NCBI RefSeq assembly: GCF_011045025.1
Contig: NZ_JAAKZX010000022.1
Span: 1-64,000, forward strand
Direction of reading: 5' to 3'
DNA: 64,000 bases
Source: Streptomyces ureilyticus
GTDB lineage: Bacteria > Actinomycetota > Actinomycetes > Streptomycetales > Streptomycetaceae
In this document: piece after piece, positions 49,695 to 58,118 of the stretch
How positions within the stretch are numbered: position 1 is the first letter of the stretch
Layout of the letters: each line of letters begins with the position of its first letter
Made by a program: the position numbers and the translations under genes
Notes under the pieces: generated by a model
Database searches by the model: none
Told to the model about the DNA's origin: nothing
The model's input: the letters and a program-made list of their open reading frames with translations, nothing else

Positions 49695-49933
49695 GCAAGG
49701 CACTGTCGAAGGCCAAGGGCTTCAAGAAGTCGAAGTCCGGCACGTACCTGTCCATCGCCACGACCGCGTTCGGCGCGATCGGTGTCGCCAAGCAGATCAA
49801 GAAGGCCCGCGTCGAGAACGACACACTGCGGCTCGTCGACGCCGTGGTGACCGCCGCCGGCGTCGTCACCGGTCTCGCACTGCTCTACCGCGAGCTGAAG
49901 CGGCTGGGCGACGACGACGTCCTGCTGGGCTGA
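49691..49933 (+). CDS. Small membrane protein between gatA and gatB
   Basis: 80 residues. A Lys-rich N-terminus ([17 protein letters not shown]), a hydrophobic stretch ([20 protein letters not shown]), a hinge, and a second hydrophobic segment ([22 protein letters not shown]) ending in an acidic tail. The GTG at 49691 overlaps the gatA stop by four bases, and gatB begins 15 bases after its stop, so it is translationally tied to the amidotransferase. I recall an unannotated protein at this place in other Streptomyces. Function unknown. Confidence 0.85.
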
Positions 49934-49948
49934 GAGGGAAGTTTCACC

Positions 49949-51460
49949 GTGACCACCACGACCGACCTGGTGTCGTACGAGGACGCGCTGGCGTCGTACG
50001 ACCCCGTCATGGGCCTCGAGGTCCATGTCGAACTCGGCACCAAGACCAAGATGTTCTGCGGCTGTTCGACCGAGCTGGGCGCCGAGCCCAACTCGCAGAC
50101 CTGCCCGACCTGCCTCGGCATGCCCGGCTCGCTCCCGGTCATGAACGCGACCGGTGTCGAGTCCGCGATCAAGATCGGGCTCGCGCTGAACTGCGAGATC
50201 GCCGAATGGTGCCGTTTCGCCCGGAAGAACTACTTCTATCCGGACATGCCGAAGAACTTCCAGACCTCCCAGTACGACGAGCCGATCGCCTTCAACGGCT
50301 ATCTGGACGTCCAGTTGGAGGACGGCGAGGTCTTCCGTGTGGAGATCGAGCGCGCCCACATGGAGGAGGACACCGGCAAGTCCACGCACGTGGGCGGCGC
50401 GACGGGCCGTATCCACGGCGCCTCGCACTCCCTCCTCGACTACAACCGCGCCGGCATCCCGCTCATCGAGATCGTCACCAAGCCGATCGAGGGGGCGGGG
50501 GAGCGCGCTCCCGAGGTCGCCAAGGCGTACGTCGCCGAACTGCGCGAGCTCATCAAGGCGCTCGGTGTGTCGGAAGCCCGCATGGAGATGGGGCAGATGC
50601 GCTGCGACGTGAACCTCTCGCTGCGCCCGAACGGCACCGAGAAGTTCGGCACACGCTCCGAGACGAAGAACGTCAACTCGCTGCGGTCGGTGGAGCGTGC
50701 CTGCCGGTACGAGATCCAGCGGCACGCCGCCGTCCTGAACAGCGGTGGCACGATCATCCAGGAGACCCGCCACTTCCACGAGGACACGGGCTCCACGACC
50801 TCCGGGCGCGTGAAGGAAGAGGCGGAGGACTACCGCTACTTCCCCGAGCCGGACCTCGTCCCCGTCGCCCCGACCCGCGAATGGGTCGAGGAGCTGCGGG
50901 CGGGGCTGCCCGAACTGCCGCGGGTACGCCGCAACCGGCTGCGCGAGGAGTGGGGGATCTCCGAGCACGACATGCAGTCGATCCTGAACGCGGGCGCGGT
51001 CGATCTGATCGCCGCCACCATCGAGGCGGGCGCCGACTCGGTCTCGGCCCGCAAGTGGTGGATGGGCGAACTGGCCCGGAACGCCAACGAGTCGGGGCGT
51101 CCGATCGACCAACTGCCGATCACGCCCGAGCAGGTGGCCCGGGTGACCTCGCTGGTCAAGGACGGCTCACTCAACGACAAGCTGGCCCGTCAGGTCATCG
51201 AAGGCGTTCTCGCGGGCGAAGGCACCCCGGACGAGGTCGTCGAGAAGCGCGGGCTGAAGGTCGTCTCGGACGAGGGCGCCCTCACGGCCGCCGTCGACGA
51301 GGCCATCGCGGGCAACCCGGGTGTCGCGGACAAGATCCGCGGCGGCAAGGTGGCCGCGGCGGGCGCCCTCGTGGGCGCGGTCATGAAGGCCACGCGCGGT
51401 CAGGCCGACGCGGCGCGCGTCAAGGAACTGATCCTGGAGAAGCTGGGCGTCGAGGGTTGA
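49949..51460 (+). CDS. gatB: Asp-tRNA(Asn)/Glu-tRNA(Gln) amidotransferase subunit B
   Basis: 503-residue tRNA-binding and kinase subunit. [23 protein letters not shown] with the zinc-type cysteines (FCGC, TCPTC), [15 protein letters not shown] [23 protein letters not shown], then the C-terminal YqeY-like tail domain. GTG start 49949 with GAGGGAAG upstream. Followed by a strong terminator. Confidence 0.98.
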   Translation: MTTTTDLVSYEDALASYDPVMGLEVHVELGTKTKMFCGCSTELGAEPNSQTCPTCLGMPGSLPVMNATGVESAIKIGLALNCEIAEWCRFARKNYFYPDMPKNFQTSQYDEPIAFNGYLDVQLEDGEVFRVEIERAHMEEDTGKSTHVGGATGRIHGASHSLLDYNRAGIPLIEIVTKPIEGAGERAPEVAKAYVAELRELIKALGVSEARMEMGQMRCDVNLSLRPNGTEKFGTRSETKNVNSLRSVERACRYEIQRHAAVLNSGGTIIQETRHFHEDTGSTTSGRVKEEAEDYRYFPEPDLVPVAPTREWVEELRAGLPELPRVRRNRLREEWGISEHDMQSILNAGAVDLIAATIEAGADSVSARKWWMGELARNANESGRPIDQLPITPEQVARVTSLVKDGSLNDKLARQVIEGVLAGEGTPDEVVEKRGLKVVSDEGALTAAVDEAIAGNPGVADKIRGGKVAAAGALVGAVMKATRGQADAARVKELILEKLGVEG

Positions 51461-51478
51461 TCCTTCGGGAGCGTGTCT

Positions 51479-51519
51479 GAACGCCGGTCGGGCTGAAGTC
51501 TCCAGCCCGACCGGCGTTC
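51479..51519 (+). terminator. Terminator of the gatCAB operon
   Basis: Perfect 17-bp inverted repeat (51479-51495 and 51503-51519; arm GAACGCCGGTCGGGCTG) with a 7-base loop. Confidence 0.9.
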
Positions 51520-51699
51520 TGGCATTCAGGGATCAGGCACCTCGCCGTCCAGGAAGGGCGGAGCCCAGGTCCCGTACTCCGGACCTTTTGCCTCTCGGCC
51601 CGTTCCGGTACTTCCGTCCGTCATCTGCCGTCACTACGGTCCCAGCCGGACTGTCAATGGGTCACTCGCGAACCATTGGTCTCGACTGGGAGGTCGGCC

Positions 51700-53790
51700 T
51701 TGTCATCCTCGTCACCCTCGTCACCGGAGCTCACCCGTAGACGGCTCATGGCCCTCGGCGGCGGCGCGCTCGGCGCCGCCGCCATCGGCTCGTTCCTGCC
51801 GCCCTCCCTCCAGGAGGCGCTCGCCCAGGAACCGCCGAGCGGCGGTCTCGAGGCCGTCGAGCATGTGGTGATCCTGATGCAGGAGAACCGTTCCTTCGAC
51901 CACTACTTCGGTGCCCTGCGCGGCGTCCGCGGCTTCTCCGACCGCAACGCGATCCGTCTGCCCGAGGGGACGTCGGTCTTCGAGCAGCCGGACGCCTCGC
52001 GCACCGTCCTGCCGTTCTCCGTCCGCGAGGCCGCCGAGGCGCAGCAGAAGGACCTCCAGTACATCGGGGCGCTCGACCATTCCTGGACCGGCGGCGGCAC
52101 GGCCTGGAACGACGGGTGGATGAACGGCTGGATCAAGGCCAAGACGCCCGCGACCATGGCGCACTACACCCGCGAGGACCTCCCACTGCACTACGAGCTC
52201 GCCGACACCTTCACCGTCTGCGACGCCTACCACTCCTCGATCCACACCTCCACCAGCCCCAACCGCAACCACCTGTGGAGCGGCAAGACGGGCTACGAGG
52301 CGAACGGCGACCGGGCCGTCGACAACGACGCGTACGACGAGGGCACCCATCCCGGCTACGACTGGGGCACGTACGCCGAGCGCCTGGAGAAGGCGGGCGT
52401 GAGCTGGCAGACGTACACCGAGTGGGAGAACTTCACCGACAACCAGGTCGAGTTCTTCACCACCTTCAAGGCGATCGCCCGCAAGGTCTTGGCCAAGACC
52501 GAGTTCACGTACCTGGAGGCCTTCTACGCGAAGGTGCGGGACGCCGCCGACGAGGCCGAGCGTGAGCGGCTGCTGGCCGTCCTGGAGGAGGGCGTCTCCA
52601 CACTTGGCACCGAGGAGCGGTCGCTGTTCGAGCGCGGGCTGCGCCGGGTGCCCACGGGCAAGCTGGCGGAAGCGTTCGCCAAGGACGTGGCGGGCGGGAA
52701 GCTCGCCAAGGTGACGTACCTGGTGCCCTCGGCCGTCGACTCCGAGCACCCCTCCGTGTCCTCGCCCGTCCACAGTGCGACCATCGTCTACAAGGTGCTC
52801 GACGCCCTCGCCTCGAACCCCGAGGTCTGGCGGCGTACCGCCGTGTTCATCAACTACGACGAGAACGACGGCTTCTTCGATCACGTTCCCCCGCCCGTTC
52901 CGGCCGCCGGGAACGAGGAGGAGTACTTCAAGGGCCTGCCCACCGGGCTCGGGCCGCGCGTCCCGATGCTGGTCGTCTCGCCCTGGACCGTCGGCGGCTT
53001 CGTCTGCTCCGAGGTCTTCGACCACACCTCCGTAGTCCGCTTCCTGGAGAAGCTGACCGGTGTGAGCGAGCCCAACATCGGCGCGTGGCGGCGTCAGGTC
53101 ACCGGCGATCTCACCGGCGCCTTCGACTTCAGCCGCGGCCATCCGCAGCCGGAGGCCGAGCAGCCCGGTGTCATCCCGCCGTTCACCGGGCGCTGGAACC
53201 CGCAGCCGCCCGCGCAGCAGTCGATGCCCCGGCAGGAGCCCGGCACCCGCCCGGCGCGCCCGCTGCCGTACCAGCCCGACGCGCACGCGCGCGTGGAGGA
53301 CGAAAAGGTACGTGTACGGCTGGTCAACGCCGGACGCTCCAGCGCGCACTTCGCGCTCTACCCGTACGCCGGCGAGTTCAAGAAGCCGCAGCACCAGGAC
53401 GTCGAGCGGGAGGGCGCCTGGGAGGTGCCGGTGCGGGGGACGTCGTACGACTTCACGGTGACCGGGCCGAACGGCTTCCGGCGCGAGTTCGCGGGAGACA
53501 CGCTCGCGCGTGCCGAGCTCGCCTCCGCCATCGACGCGGGCGCGCGTGCCCTGCGCCTCACGCTCCGCAACACCGGAACCAGGCCGCTGACCTTCACCGT
53601 CCGGCAGCTCGGCTACGCCGCCGCGGGCGACCGGAAGGTCACCGTGCAGCCGGGCCGGGCGGTCGCCTTCGCGCACGCCACGCGGGACGCCCACGGCTGG
53701 TACGACGTGGAGGTGACCGCGGCCGGGGACGCCTTCCGGAGGCGGCTGATGGGGCACATCGAGAACGGGCGCGCGAGCGTGTCCGGCTGA
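51700..53790 (+). CDS. Tat-exported phospholipase C (phosphocholine-specific family)
   Basis: 696 residues. Twin-arginine signal TRRRLMALGGGALGAAAIG at about residues 12-30. The phosphoesterase domain has the family hallmark MQENRSFDHYFGALRGVRGFSD, then DHSWTGG, SIHTSTSPNRNHLWSG, YDENDGFFDHVPPP and EVFDHTSVVRFLE. Two C-terminal DUF756-type beta domains follow. Expected to act outside the cell on phosphatidylcholine or sphingomyelin, providing phosphate or head groups. The TTG start at 51700 is chosen because GGGAGGT lies six bases upstream. Confidence 0.94.
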   Translation: MSSSSPSSPELTRRRLMALGGGALGAAAIGSFLPPSLQEALAQEPPSGGLEAVEHVVILMQENRSFDHYFGALRGVRGFSDRNAIRLPEGTSVFEQPDASRTVLPFSVREAAEAQQKDLQYIGALDHSWTGGGTAWNDGWMNGWIKAKTPATMAHYTREDLPLHYELADTFTVCDAYHSSIHTSTSPNRNHLWSGKTGYEANGDRAVDNDAYDEGTHPGYDWGTYAERLEKAGVSWQTYTEWENFTDNQVEFFTTFKAIARKVLAKTEFTYLEAFYAKVRDAADEAERERLLAVLEEGVSTLGTEERSLFERGLRRVPTGKLAEAFAKDVAGGKLAKVTYLVPSAVDSEHPSVSSPVHSATIVYKVLDALASNPEVWRRTAVFINYDENDGFFDHVPPPVPAAGNEEEYFKGLPTGLGPRVPMLVVSPWTVGGFVCSEVFDHTSVVRFLEKLTGVSEPNIGAWRRQVTGDLTGAFDFSRGHPQPEAEQPGVIPPFTGRWNPQPPAQQSMPRQEPGTRPARPLPYQPDAHARVEDEKVRVRLVNAGRSSAHFALYPYAGEFKKPQHQDVEREGAWEVPVRGTSYDFTVTGPNGFRREFAGDTLARAELASAIDAGARALRLTLRNTGTRPLTFTVRQLGYAAAGDRKVTVQPGRAVAFAHATRDAHGWYDVEVTAAGDAFRRRLMGHIENGRASVSG

Positions 53791-53888
53791 AGACCGACTG
53801 GCTGGACCGACTCGCTAGGACCGACTGCGTCCGGCTGAAACGCGCGAGAGTATCCGGCGGCGATTCGCCGGGTGGGGCGGACGCCGGG

Positions 53889-53935
53889 AAATGCGAGGGG
53901 GTTCACAGAAGCGTGCTGTGAACTCGCTCGCATTT
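53889..53935 (+). terminator. Terminator after the phospholipase C gene
   Basis: Interrupted inverted repeat: AAATGCGAG / CTCGCATTT (9 bp) and GTTCACAG / CTGTGAAC (8 bp) with a three-base internal loop on each side and a 7-base tip. Before it, GACCGACT occurs three times (53792, 53805, 53819). Confidence 0.8.
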
Positions 53936-54068
53936 CTGTGAGTAAGTCCACGAAAACGGCTAACGATCTCTACGGCCTGCCAGAGTTGTCCACGTATTGC
54001 TCATGTGTTCTTTGCTCGGCGGTTCCCGGTAAAGATCCACAACCCCCACCCCCACTGGGAGCTTGTTC

Positions 54069-56327
54069 GTGGCAGCACTCGCACGCTGGTGTGTCAGGCA
54101 CCGCCTTCTTGTCGTTCTGCTCTGGGTCCTGGCGCTCGGCGGTACCACCGTCGCCGCGGCGGTCGCCGGATCCGCCTACTCGAACGACTACAAGGTGCCC
54201 GGCACGGAATCCGGCCGCGCCGCCCAGCTGCTGCAGAAGAGCTTCCCGGACATGGGCGGGGACAGCGACACCATCGTCTGGCACACCGCCTCCGACGCGG
54301 GTTCCGTACGAGCCGCCGACGTCGAGCAGACGATGAAGGGCACCCTCGACAAGATCGAGGAACTGCCCGGCGTGGCCTCCGTGACCGACCCGTACGACAG
54401 CCAGACCGCCGGGCGGATCAGCGCCGACGGGCACACCGCCTACGCCTCGGTCACCTTCGACGAGAAGTCCAAGGACATCGACCCGGCCCAGGTCCAGGCG
54501 GTCGTGGACACCGCCAAGGACGCCGAGACGGACGGCCTCCAGGTCGAGCTGGGCGGTAACGCCATCGGGCTCACCGAGTCCTCGGGCGGCCATATCGCCG
54601 AGGTCGTCGGCGTGATCGTCGCCGCCGTGGTTCTCTTCCTGGCCTTCGGCTCGCTCGCCGCCTCGCTGCTGCCGATCGCCACGGCCCTGGTGAGCGTCGG
54701 CACGGCGTACGCGGGGATCGTGCTGCTCGGCCACTTCATGACCGTCGCCGACTTCGCGCCGATGCTCGGCATGCTGGTCGGCCTCGGCGTCGGCATCGAC
54801 TACGCGCTGTTCATCGTGACCAGACACCGACGCGGCCTGAAGCGCGGGCTGCCGGTCGAGGAGGCCGCGCGGAACGCCGTGGCCACCACCGGGCGCGCGG
54901 TCGTCTTCGCGGGTGCAACGGTGTGTATAGCCCTGCTCGGCATGCTCATCCTGCGGCTCAGCTTCCTGAACGGCGTCGCGATCGCCGCGTCCCTGACCGT
55001 GCTGCTCACGGTCGCGGCCTCCGTGACCCTGCTGCCCTCACTGCTCTCCTTCATCGGCATGCGCGCCCTCAGCGGCCGCGAGCGCCGCCACCTGGACGAA
55101 CACGGTCCCGAACCGGAGATCCCCACCGGTCTCGCCGCCCGCTGGTCCGCCTTCGTCGAGCGGCATCCCAAGCTGCTCGGAGTCGTCGCCCTCGCCGTCA
55201 TGACCGTGCTGGCGCTGCCCACCCTCGGCCTGCACCTCGGCACTTCGGACCAGGGCAACAACCCCGAGACCGCCACCACCCGCCAGGCGTACGACCTGCT
55301 GGCCGACGGCTTCAGCCCCGGCGTCAACGGCCCGCTGACCCTCGTCACCGAGGTCGACGGCGGCCAGGACCGGCTGGCCCTGGACAACCTCGACGAAACG
55401 CTCCGGTCCACCGAAGGTGTCGCCTCGGTGACCCCGGTGACGTACGACCAGGGCGGCGACACCGCGTACCTCACCGTCACCCCGGAGTCCTCGCCGCAGT
55501 CCGAGAAGACCAGCGACCTCGTCGACCGGCTGCGCTCCGACGTGCTGCCCCGGGCCGAGACGGACACCTCGCTGGACCTGCACGTCGGCGGTGTCACGGC
55601 CGGCTATGACGACTTCGCCGAGGTCATCATCGGCAAGCTGCCCCTGTTCGTGGGCGTCGTGATCGGGCTCGGCTGCCTCCTGCTGCTGCTCGCCTTCCGT
55701 TCCGTCGGCATCCCCCTGAAGGCCGCCGCGATGAATGTCGCGGCCGTCGCCGCCGCCTTCGGCGTCGTCGTCGCGATCTTCCAGTGGGGCTGGGGGAGTG
55801 AGCTGCTGGGCCTCGGCAGCGCGGGCCCGATCGAACCATTCCTCCCCGTGATCATGGTGTCCGTGCTCTTCGGGCTCTCCATGGACTACCAGGTCTTCCT
55901 GGTCAGCCGGATGTACGAGGAATGGCTGGAGACCGGCGACAACCGGCGGGCTGTGCGCGTCGGCCTCGCCGAGACCAGCCGGGTGATCAACTCCGCCGCC
56001 GTGATCATGATCTCGGTCTTCCTCGCCTTCGTGCTCAGCGGCGACCGCGTCATCGCGATGTTCGGCATCGCGCTCGCCGCCGCGGTCGCGCTCGACGCCT
56101 TCGTCCTGCGTACGCTCCTGGTGCCCGCCCTGATGCACATGCTCGGCGGCGCCAACTGGTGGCTGCCCCGCTGGCTCGACCGCCGCCTGCCGCGCATCAG
56201 CATCGAACCGCCCGACTCCAGCCCTGCCATCCCCTCCCATGCGACGATTCCGGCTGCGCGCGACGGCGCGCTGATGGACGTACTCGTGAAGGAGCGGCAG
56301 CAGGATGTACGCGATATCCCTGGGTGA
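54069..56327 (+). CDS. MMPL-family transporter (RND superfamily), second copy
   Basis: 752 residues, same fold as the first MMPL protein. Helix 1 (HRLLVVLLWVLALGG), external loop, helix block with GLGVGIDYALFIVTRHRRGL, second loop, and the second block with LFGLSMDYQVFLVSRMYEEWL. Both Asp-Tyr relay helices are intact. GTG 54069 is seven bases from GGGAG. It overlaps the next gene (GNAT) by 23 bases, so the two are co-transcribed. No TetR-type regulator is adjacent. Cargo unknown. Confidence 0.93.
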   Translation: MAALARWCVRHRLLVVLLWVLALGGTTVAAAVAGSAYSNDYKVPGTESGRAAQLLQKSFPDMGGDSDTIVWHTASDAGSVRAADVEQTMKGTLDKIEELPGVASVTDPYDSQTAGRISADGHTAYASVTFDEKSKDIDPAQVQAVVDTAKDAETDGLQVELGGNAIGLTESSGGHIAEVVGVIVAAVVLFLAFGSLAASLLPIATALVSVGTAYAGIVLLGHFMTVADFAPMLGMLVGLGVGIDYALFIVTRHRRGLKRGLPVEEAARNAVATTGRAVVFAGATVCIALLGMLILRLSFLNGVAIAASLTVLLTVAASVTLLPSLLSFIGMRALSGRERRHLDEHGPEPEIPTGLAARWSAFVERHPKLLGVVALAVMTVLALPTLGLHLGTSDQGNNPETATTRQAYDLLADGFSPGVNGPLTLVTEVDGGQDRLALDNLDETLRSTEGVASVTPVTYDQGGDTAYLTVTPESSPQSEKTSDLVDRLRSDVLPRAETDTSLDLHVGGVTAGYDDFAEVIIGKLPLFVGVVIGLGCLLLLLAFRSVGIPLKAAAMNVAAVAAAFGVVVAIFQWGWGSELLGLGSAGPIEPFLPVIMVSVLFGLSMDYQVFLVSRMYEEWLETGDNRRAVRVGLAETSRVINSAAVIMISVFLAFVLSGDRVIAMFGIALAAAVALDAFVLRTLLVPALMHMLGGANWWLPRWLDRRLPRISIEPPDSSPAIPSHATIPAARDGALMDVLVKERQQDVRDIPG

Positions 56328-56880
56328 GGACGGCGCCGAACTGCGACCCCTGGAGCCCTGGCACGCTGAGGAGTTCCTTGCGCACCTGGACCGGGGACGC
56401 GAGTTCATCGGACGGCACATCCCCTTCGGGGCGAACGCCACGGATATCGACTCCGCGCGCGAACTCCTCCAGTCGTACGCCGACAAGCGCGCCGCAGACA
56501 CCGGCAACCTGCACGGGCTGTGGCTGGACGGGAAGCTCGTCGGCGGGGTGCTGTTCCTGCACTTCGACGCCGAGCTGGGCACCAGCGAGGTCGGGTGCTG
56601 GCTGGAGCCGGCCGCCGCGGGACGCGGACTGGTCACCCGCGCCATGCGGATCCTCATCGACTGGGCGGTCGACGAGCGCGGCATCCACCGGGTGGAGTGG
56701 CAGGCGTCCACAGCCAATGAACCGAGCATCAATGTGGCGCGGCGGCTGGGCATGAGCCGTGACGGTGTGCTCCGGGAGAGCTACCCGTACCGGGGTGGGC
56801 GCCAGGACCTCGAAGTGTGGTCCGTGCTCGCGCCGGAATGGCGTGACGCACGCGCGCGTGCAGCTCGCGACGATCACTAA
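56305..56880 (+). CDS. GNAT-family acetyltransferase (RimJ/RimL-like)
   Basis: 191 residues. LRPLEPWHAEEFLAHLDRGREFIGRH, GWLEPAAAGRGLVTRAMRILIDWA (acetyl-CoA loop reads CWLEPAAAGRGLV), HRVEWQASTANEPSINVARRLGMSRDGVLRE: the pattern of N-terminal or antibiotic acetyltransferases related to RimJ/RimL. The start lies inside the end of the MMPL gene, with GGAGCGG upstream. Pairing with an exporter may mean modification plus export of one compound, but this is inference. Confidence 0.9.
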   Translation: MYAISLGEDGAELRPLEPWHAEEFLAHLDRGREFIGRHIPFGANATDIDSARELLQSYADKRAADTGNLHGLWLDGKLVGGVLFLHFDAELGTSEVGCWLEPAAAGRGLVTRAMRILIDWAVDERGIHRVEWQASTANEPSINVARRLGMSRDGVLRESYPYRGGRQDLEVWSVLAPEWRDARARAARDDH

Positions 56881-56935
56881 GGCGCCTCGGCGATCATTAA
56901 GACACTTCTCAGACAGCGTCCGTACGGTGCGGAGC

Positions 56936-57520
56936 ATGGGATCCAAGACAGTTGACGAGGCCGGCACCCCCACCGGCACCGACGCAAAGCGCGACGAGGA
57001 GGACGTGCAGCTCACGAAGGACGGCGACACGGCCGCGGACCAGGCCGACGCCGAGGTGGACCAGGACGACGAGCAGGAACACCCGGACTCGGGTGACAGC
57101 GCCGGTGCGGCCACCGGAGGCTCCGGTGTGGGCCAGGGTGCCGCCGCCGTCGTCTCCGCCGGGCTCGGCATCGTCTCGCTGACCGGCAGCTGGGTCGGCA
57201 CCGTGGCCTCCGCGCGACAGGAGATCACCGGCCAGCTGGAGATGCAGGCCGCGGGCAACGCGAGCGTCGCCACACAGCTCAAGGCGCTCTACGGCGATGC
57301 CTGGCAGACCACCGCGCTGTGGGGCGGGTTCTTCGCGCTGGCCGCACTGATCGTCGGCGTCGTGGTGCTCGTCCGGCCCGCGTTCGGGAACCCCGACCGG
57401 GTGCAGGCCCCGTGGGTCAAGTCGGTCGCCTGGGCGGGCGTCTCGCTCGCCGTCGTCGGCCTGCTGCTGGCCGCCCTCAAGTACTCCGACGTCCTGCTCT
57501 CCGTGCCCTCCGCAGGCTGA
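56936..57520 (+). CDS. Membrane protein with acidic N-terminal tail
   Basis: 194 residues. The first 55 are very acidic (Asp/Glu/Gln-rich), followed by a Gly/Ala/Val-rich stretch that may be a first membrane helix (QGAAAVVSAGLGIVSLTGSW), an amphipathic loop (EITGQLEMQAAGNASVATQLKALYGDAW), and two clear transmembrane helices. Similar proteins occur in Streptomyces with no known role. ATG 56936 is preceded by GCGGAGC. A very strong terminator follows. Confidence 0.78.
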   Translation: MGSKTVDEAGTPTGTDAKRDEEDVQLTKDGDTAADQADAEVDQDDEQEHPDSGDSAGAATGGSGVGQGAAAVVSAGLGIVSLTGSWVGTVASARQEITGQLEMQAAGNASVATQLKALYGDAWQTTALWGGFFALAALIVGVVVLVRPAFGNPDRVQAPWVKSVAWAGVSLAVVGLLLAALKYSDVLLSVPSAG

Positions 57521-57559
57521 ACCGCCCACCGGGAAGCAGTCTGGAAAACCGCACGTCCT

Positions 57560-57610
57560 GAGGGGCCTTAGGTCCGCCGCGAGCTTCTTACGGCGGACCT
57601 AAGGCCCCTC
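57560..57610 (+). terminator. Terminator after the acidic membrane protein gene, 20-bp perfect stem
   Basis: Perfect 20-bp inverted repeat (57560-57579 and 57591-57610; arm GAGGGGCCTTAGGTCCGCCG) with an 11-base loop. Confidence 0.9.
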
Positions 57611-57721
57611 CCGTGCGCAAGATGCGGAACTCTCCCGATGTGACGCACCCCCCTGGGAGACGAAGGTTGAGGCATCGCACAAAGCGAGACCCGAAACCGA
57701 CTTCTTCACGAGGGGTACGAG

Positions 57722-57907
57722 ATGTTCGCGTACGAGCTCCAGCAGATCCGTTCCGCCCAGATGATCCGTGAGGCCGACAACTACCGGCTGGCGCGCGAGG
57801 CCATCCGCGCCCGCCGTGCCGCCCGCCGATCGGCGAAGGACGACACCGAAGGGCGGGTGAACCGCTGGCCGTATCCACGCCGTCACCGCTTCGCACGCGC
57901 GGCGTGA
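57722..57907 (+). CDS. Small Arg-rich conserved protein upstream of a LuxR gene
   Basis: 61 residues: MFAYELQQIRSAQMIREADNY, then a basic helix REAIRARRAARRSAKDD. ATG 57722 has GAGGGGT upstream. Predicted helical, cytoplasmic and positively charged. I recall similar short ORFs in other Streptomyces. It is followed by a hairpin and then by the LuxR-family gene. Function unknown. Confidence 0.75.
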   Translation: MFAYELQQIRSAQMIREADNYRLAREAIRARRAARRSAKDDTEGRVNRWPYPRRHRFARAA

Positions 57908-57970
57908 TCGCGGCGTGATGGCGACCAGGGAAGGCGCCGGGGGCGCCGGAAGCGCTACCGGAAGTGCCAG

Positions 57971-58004
57971 CGGTGCCGGGAGTCCGGGGGGACTCCCGGC
58001 ACCG
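57971..58004 (+). terminator. Hairpin between the small basic protein and the LuxR gene
   Basis: Perfect 15-bp stem (57971-57985 and 57990-58004; arm CGGTGCCGGGAGTCC) with a GGGG loop. It lies inside the upstream extension of the LuxR reading frame and supports a start downstream of it. Confidence 0.7.
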
Positions 58005-58118
58005 CGCCGTACGGGGCTGCCGCCGCGCCGTGCAGGGCAGTTGGGGACGGCCGGGGCGCCGGCGCCTGGGGACGGGCGGGCGCCGTTAATCGCTGCCGCG
58101 TTGTCAGAGCCCTGTGCG

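Noticed and set aside
51721..53757. 678-codon open frame on the minus strand
   Set aside because: Antisense to the phospholipase C gene, which has a complete Tat signal and catalytic motifs.
57915..58118. Longer N-terminus of the LuxR-family regulator from 57915
   Set aside because: The extension is Gly/Ala/Pro/Ser-rich, contains a 15-bp hairpin and has no good ribosome binding site; the conserved VSPVFVGR segment begins shortly after 58119.
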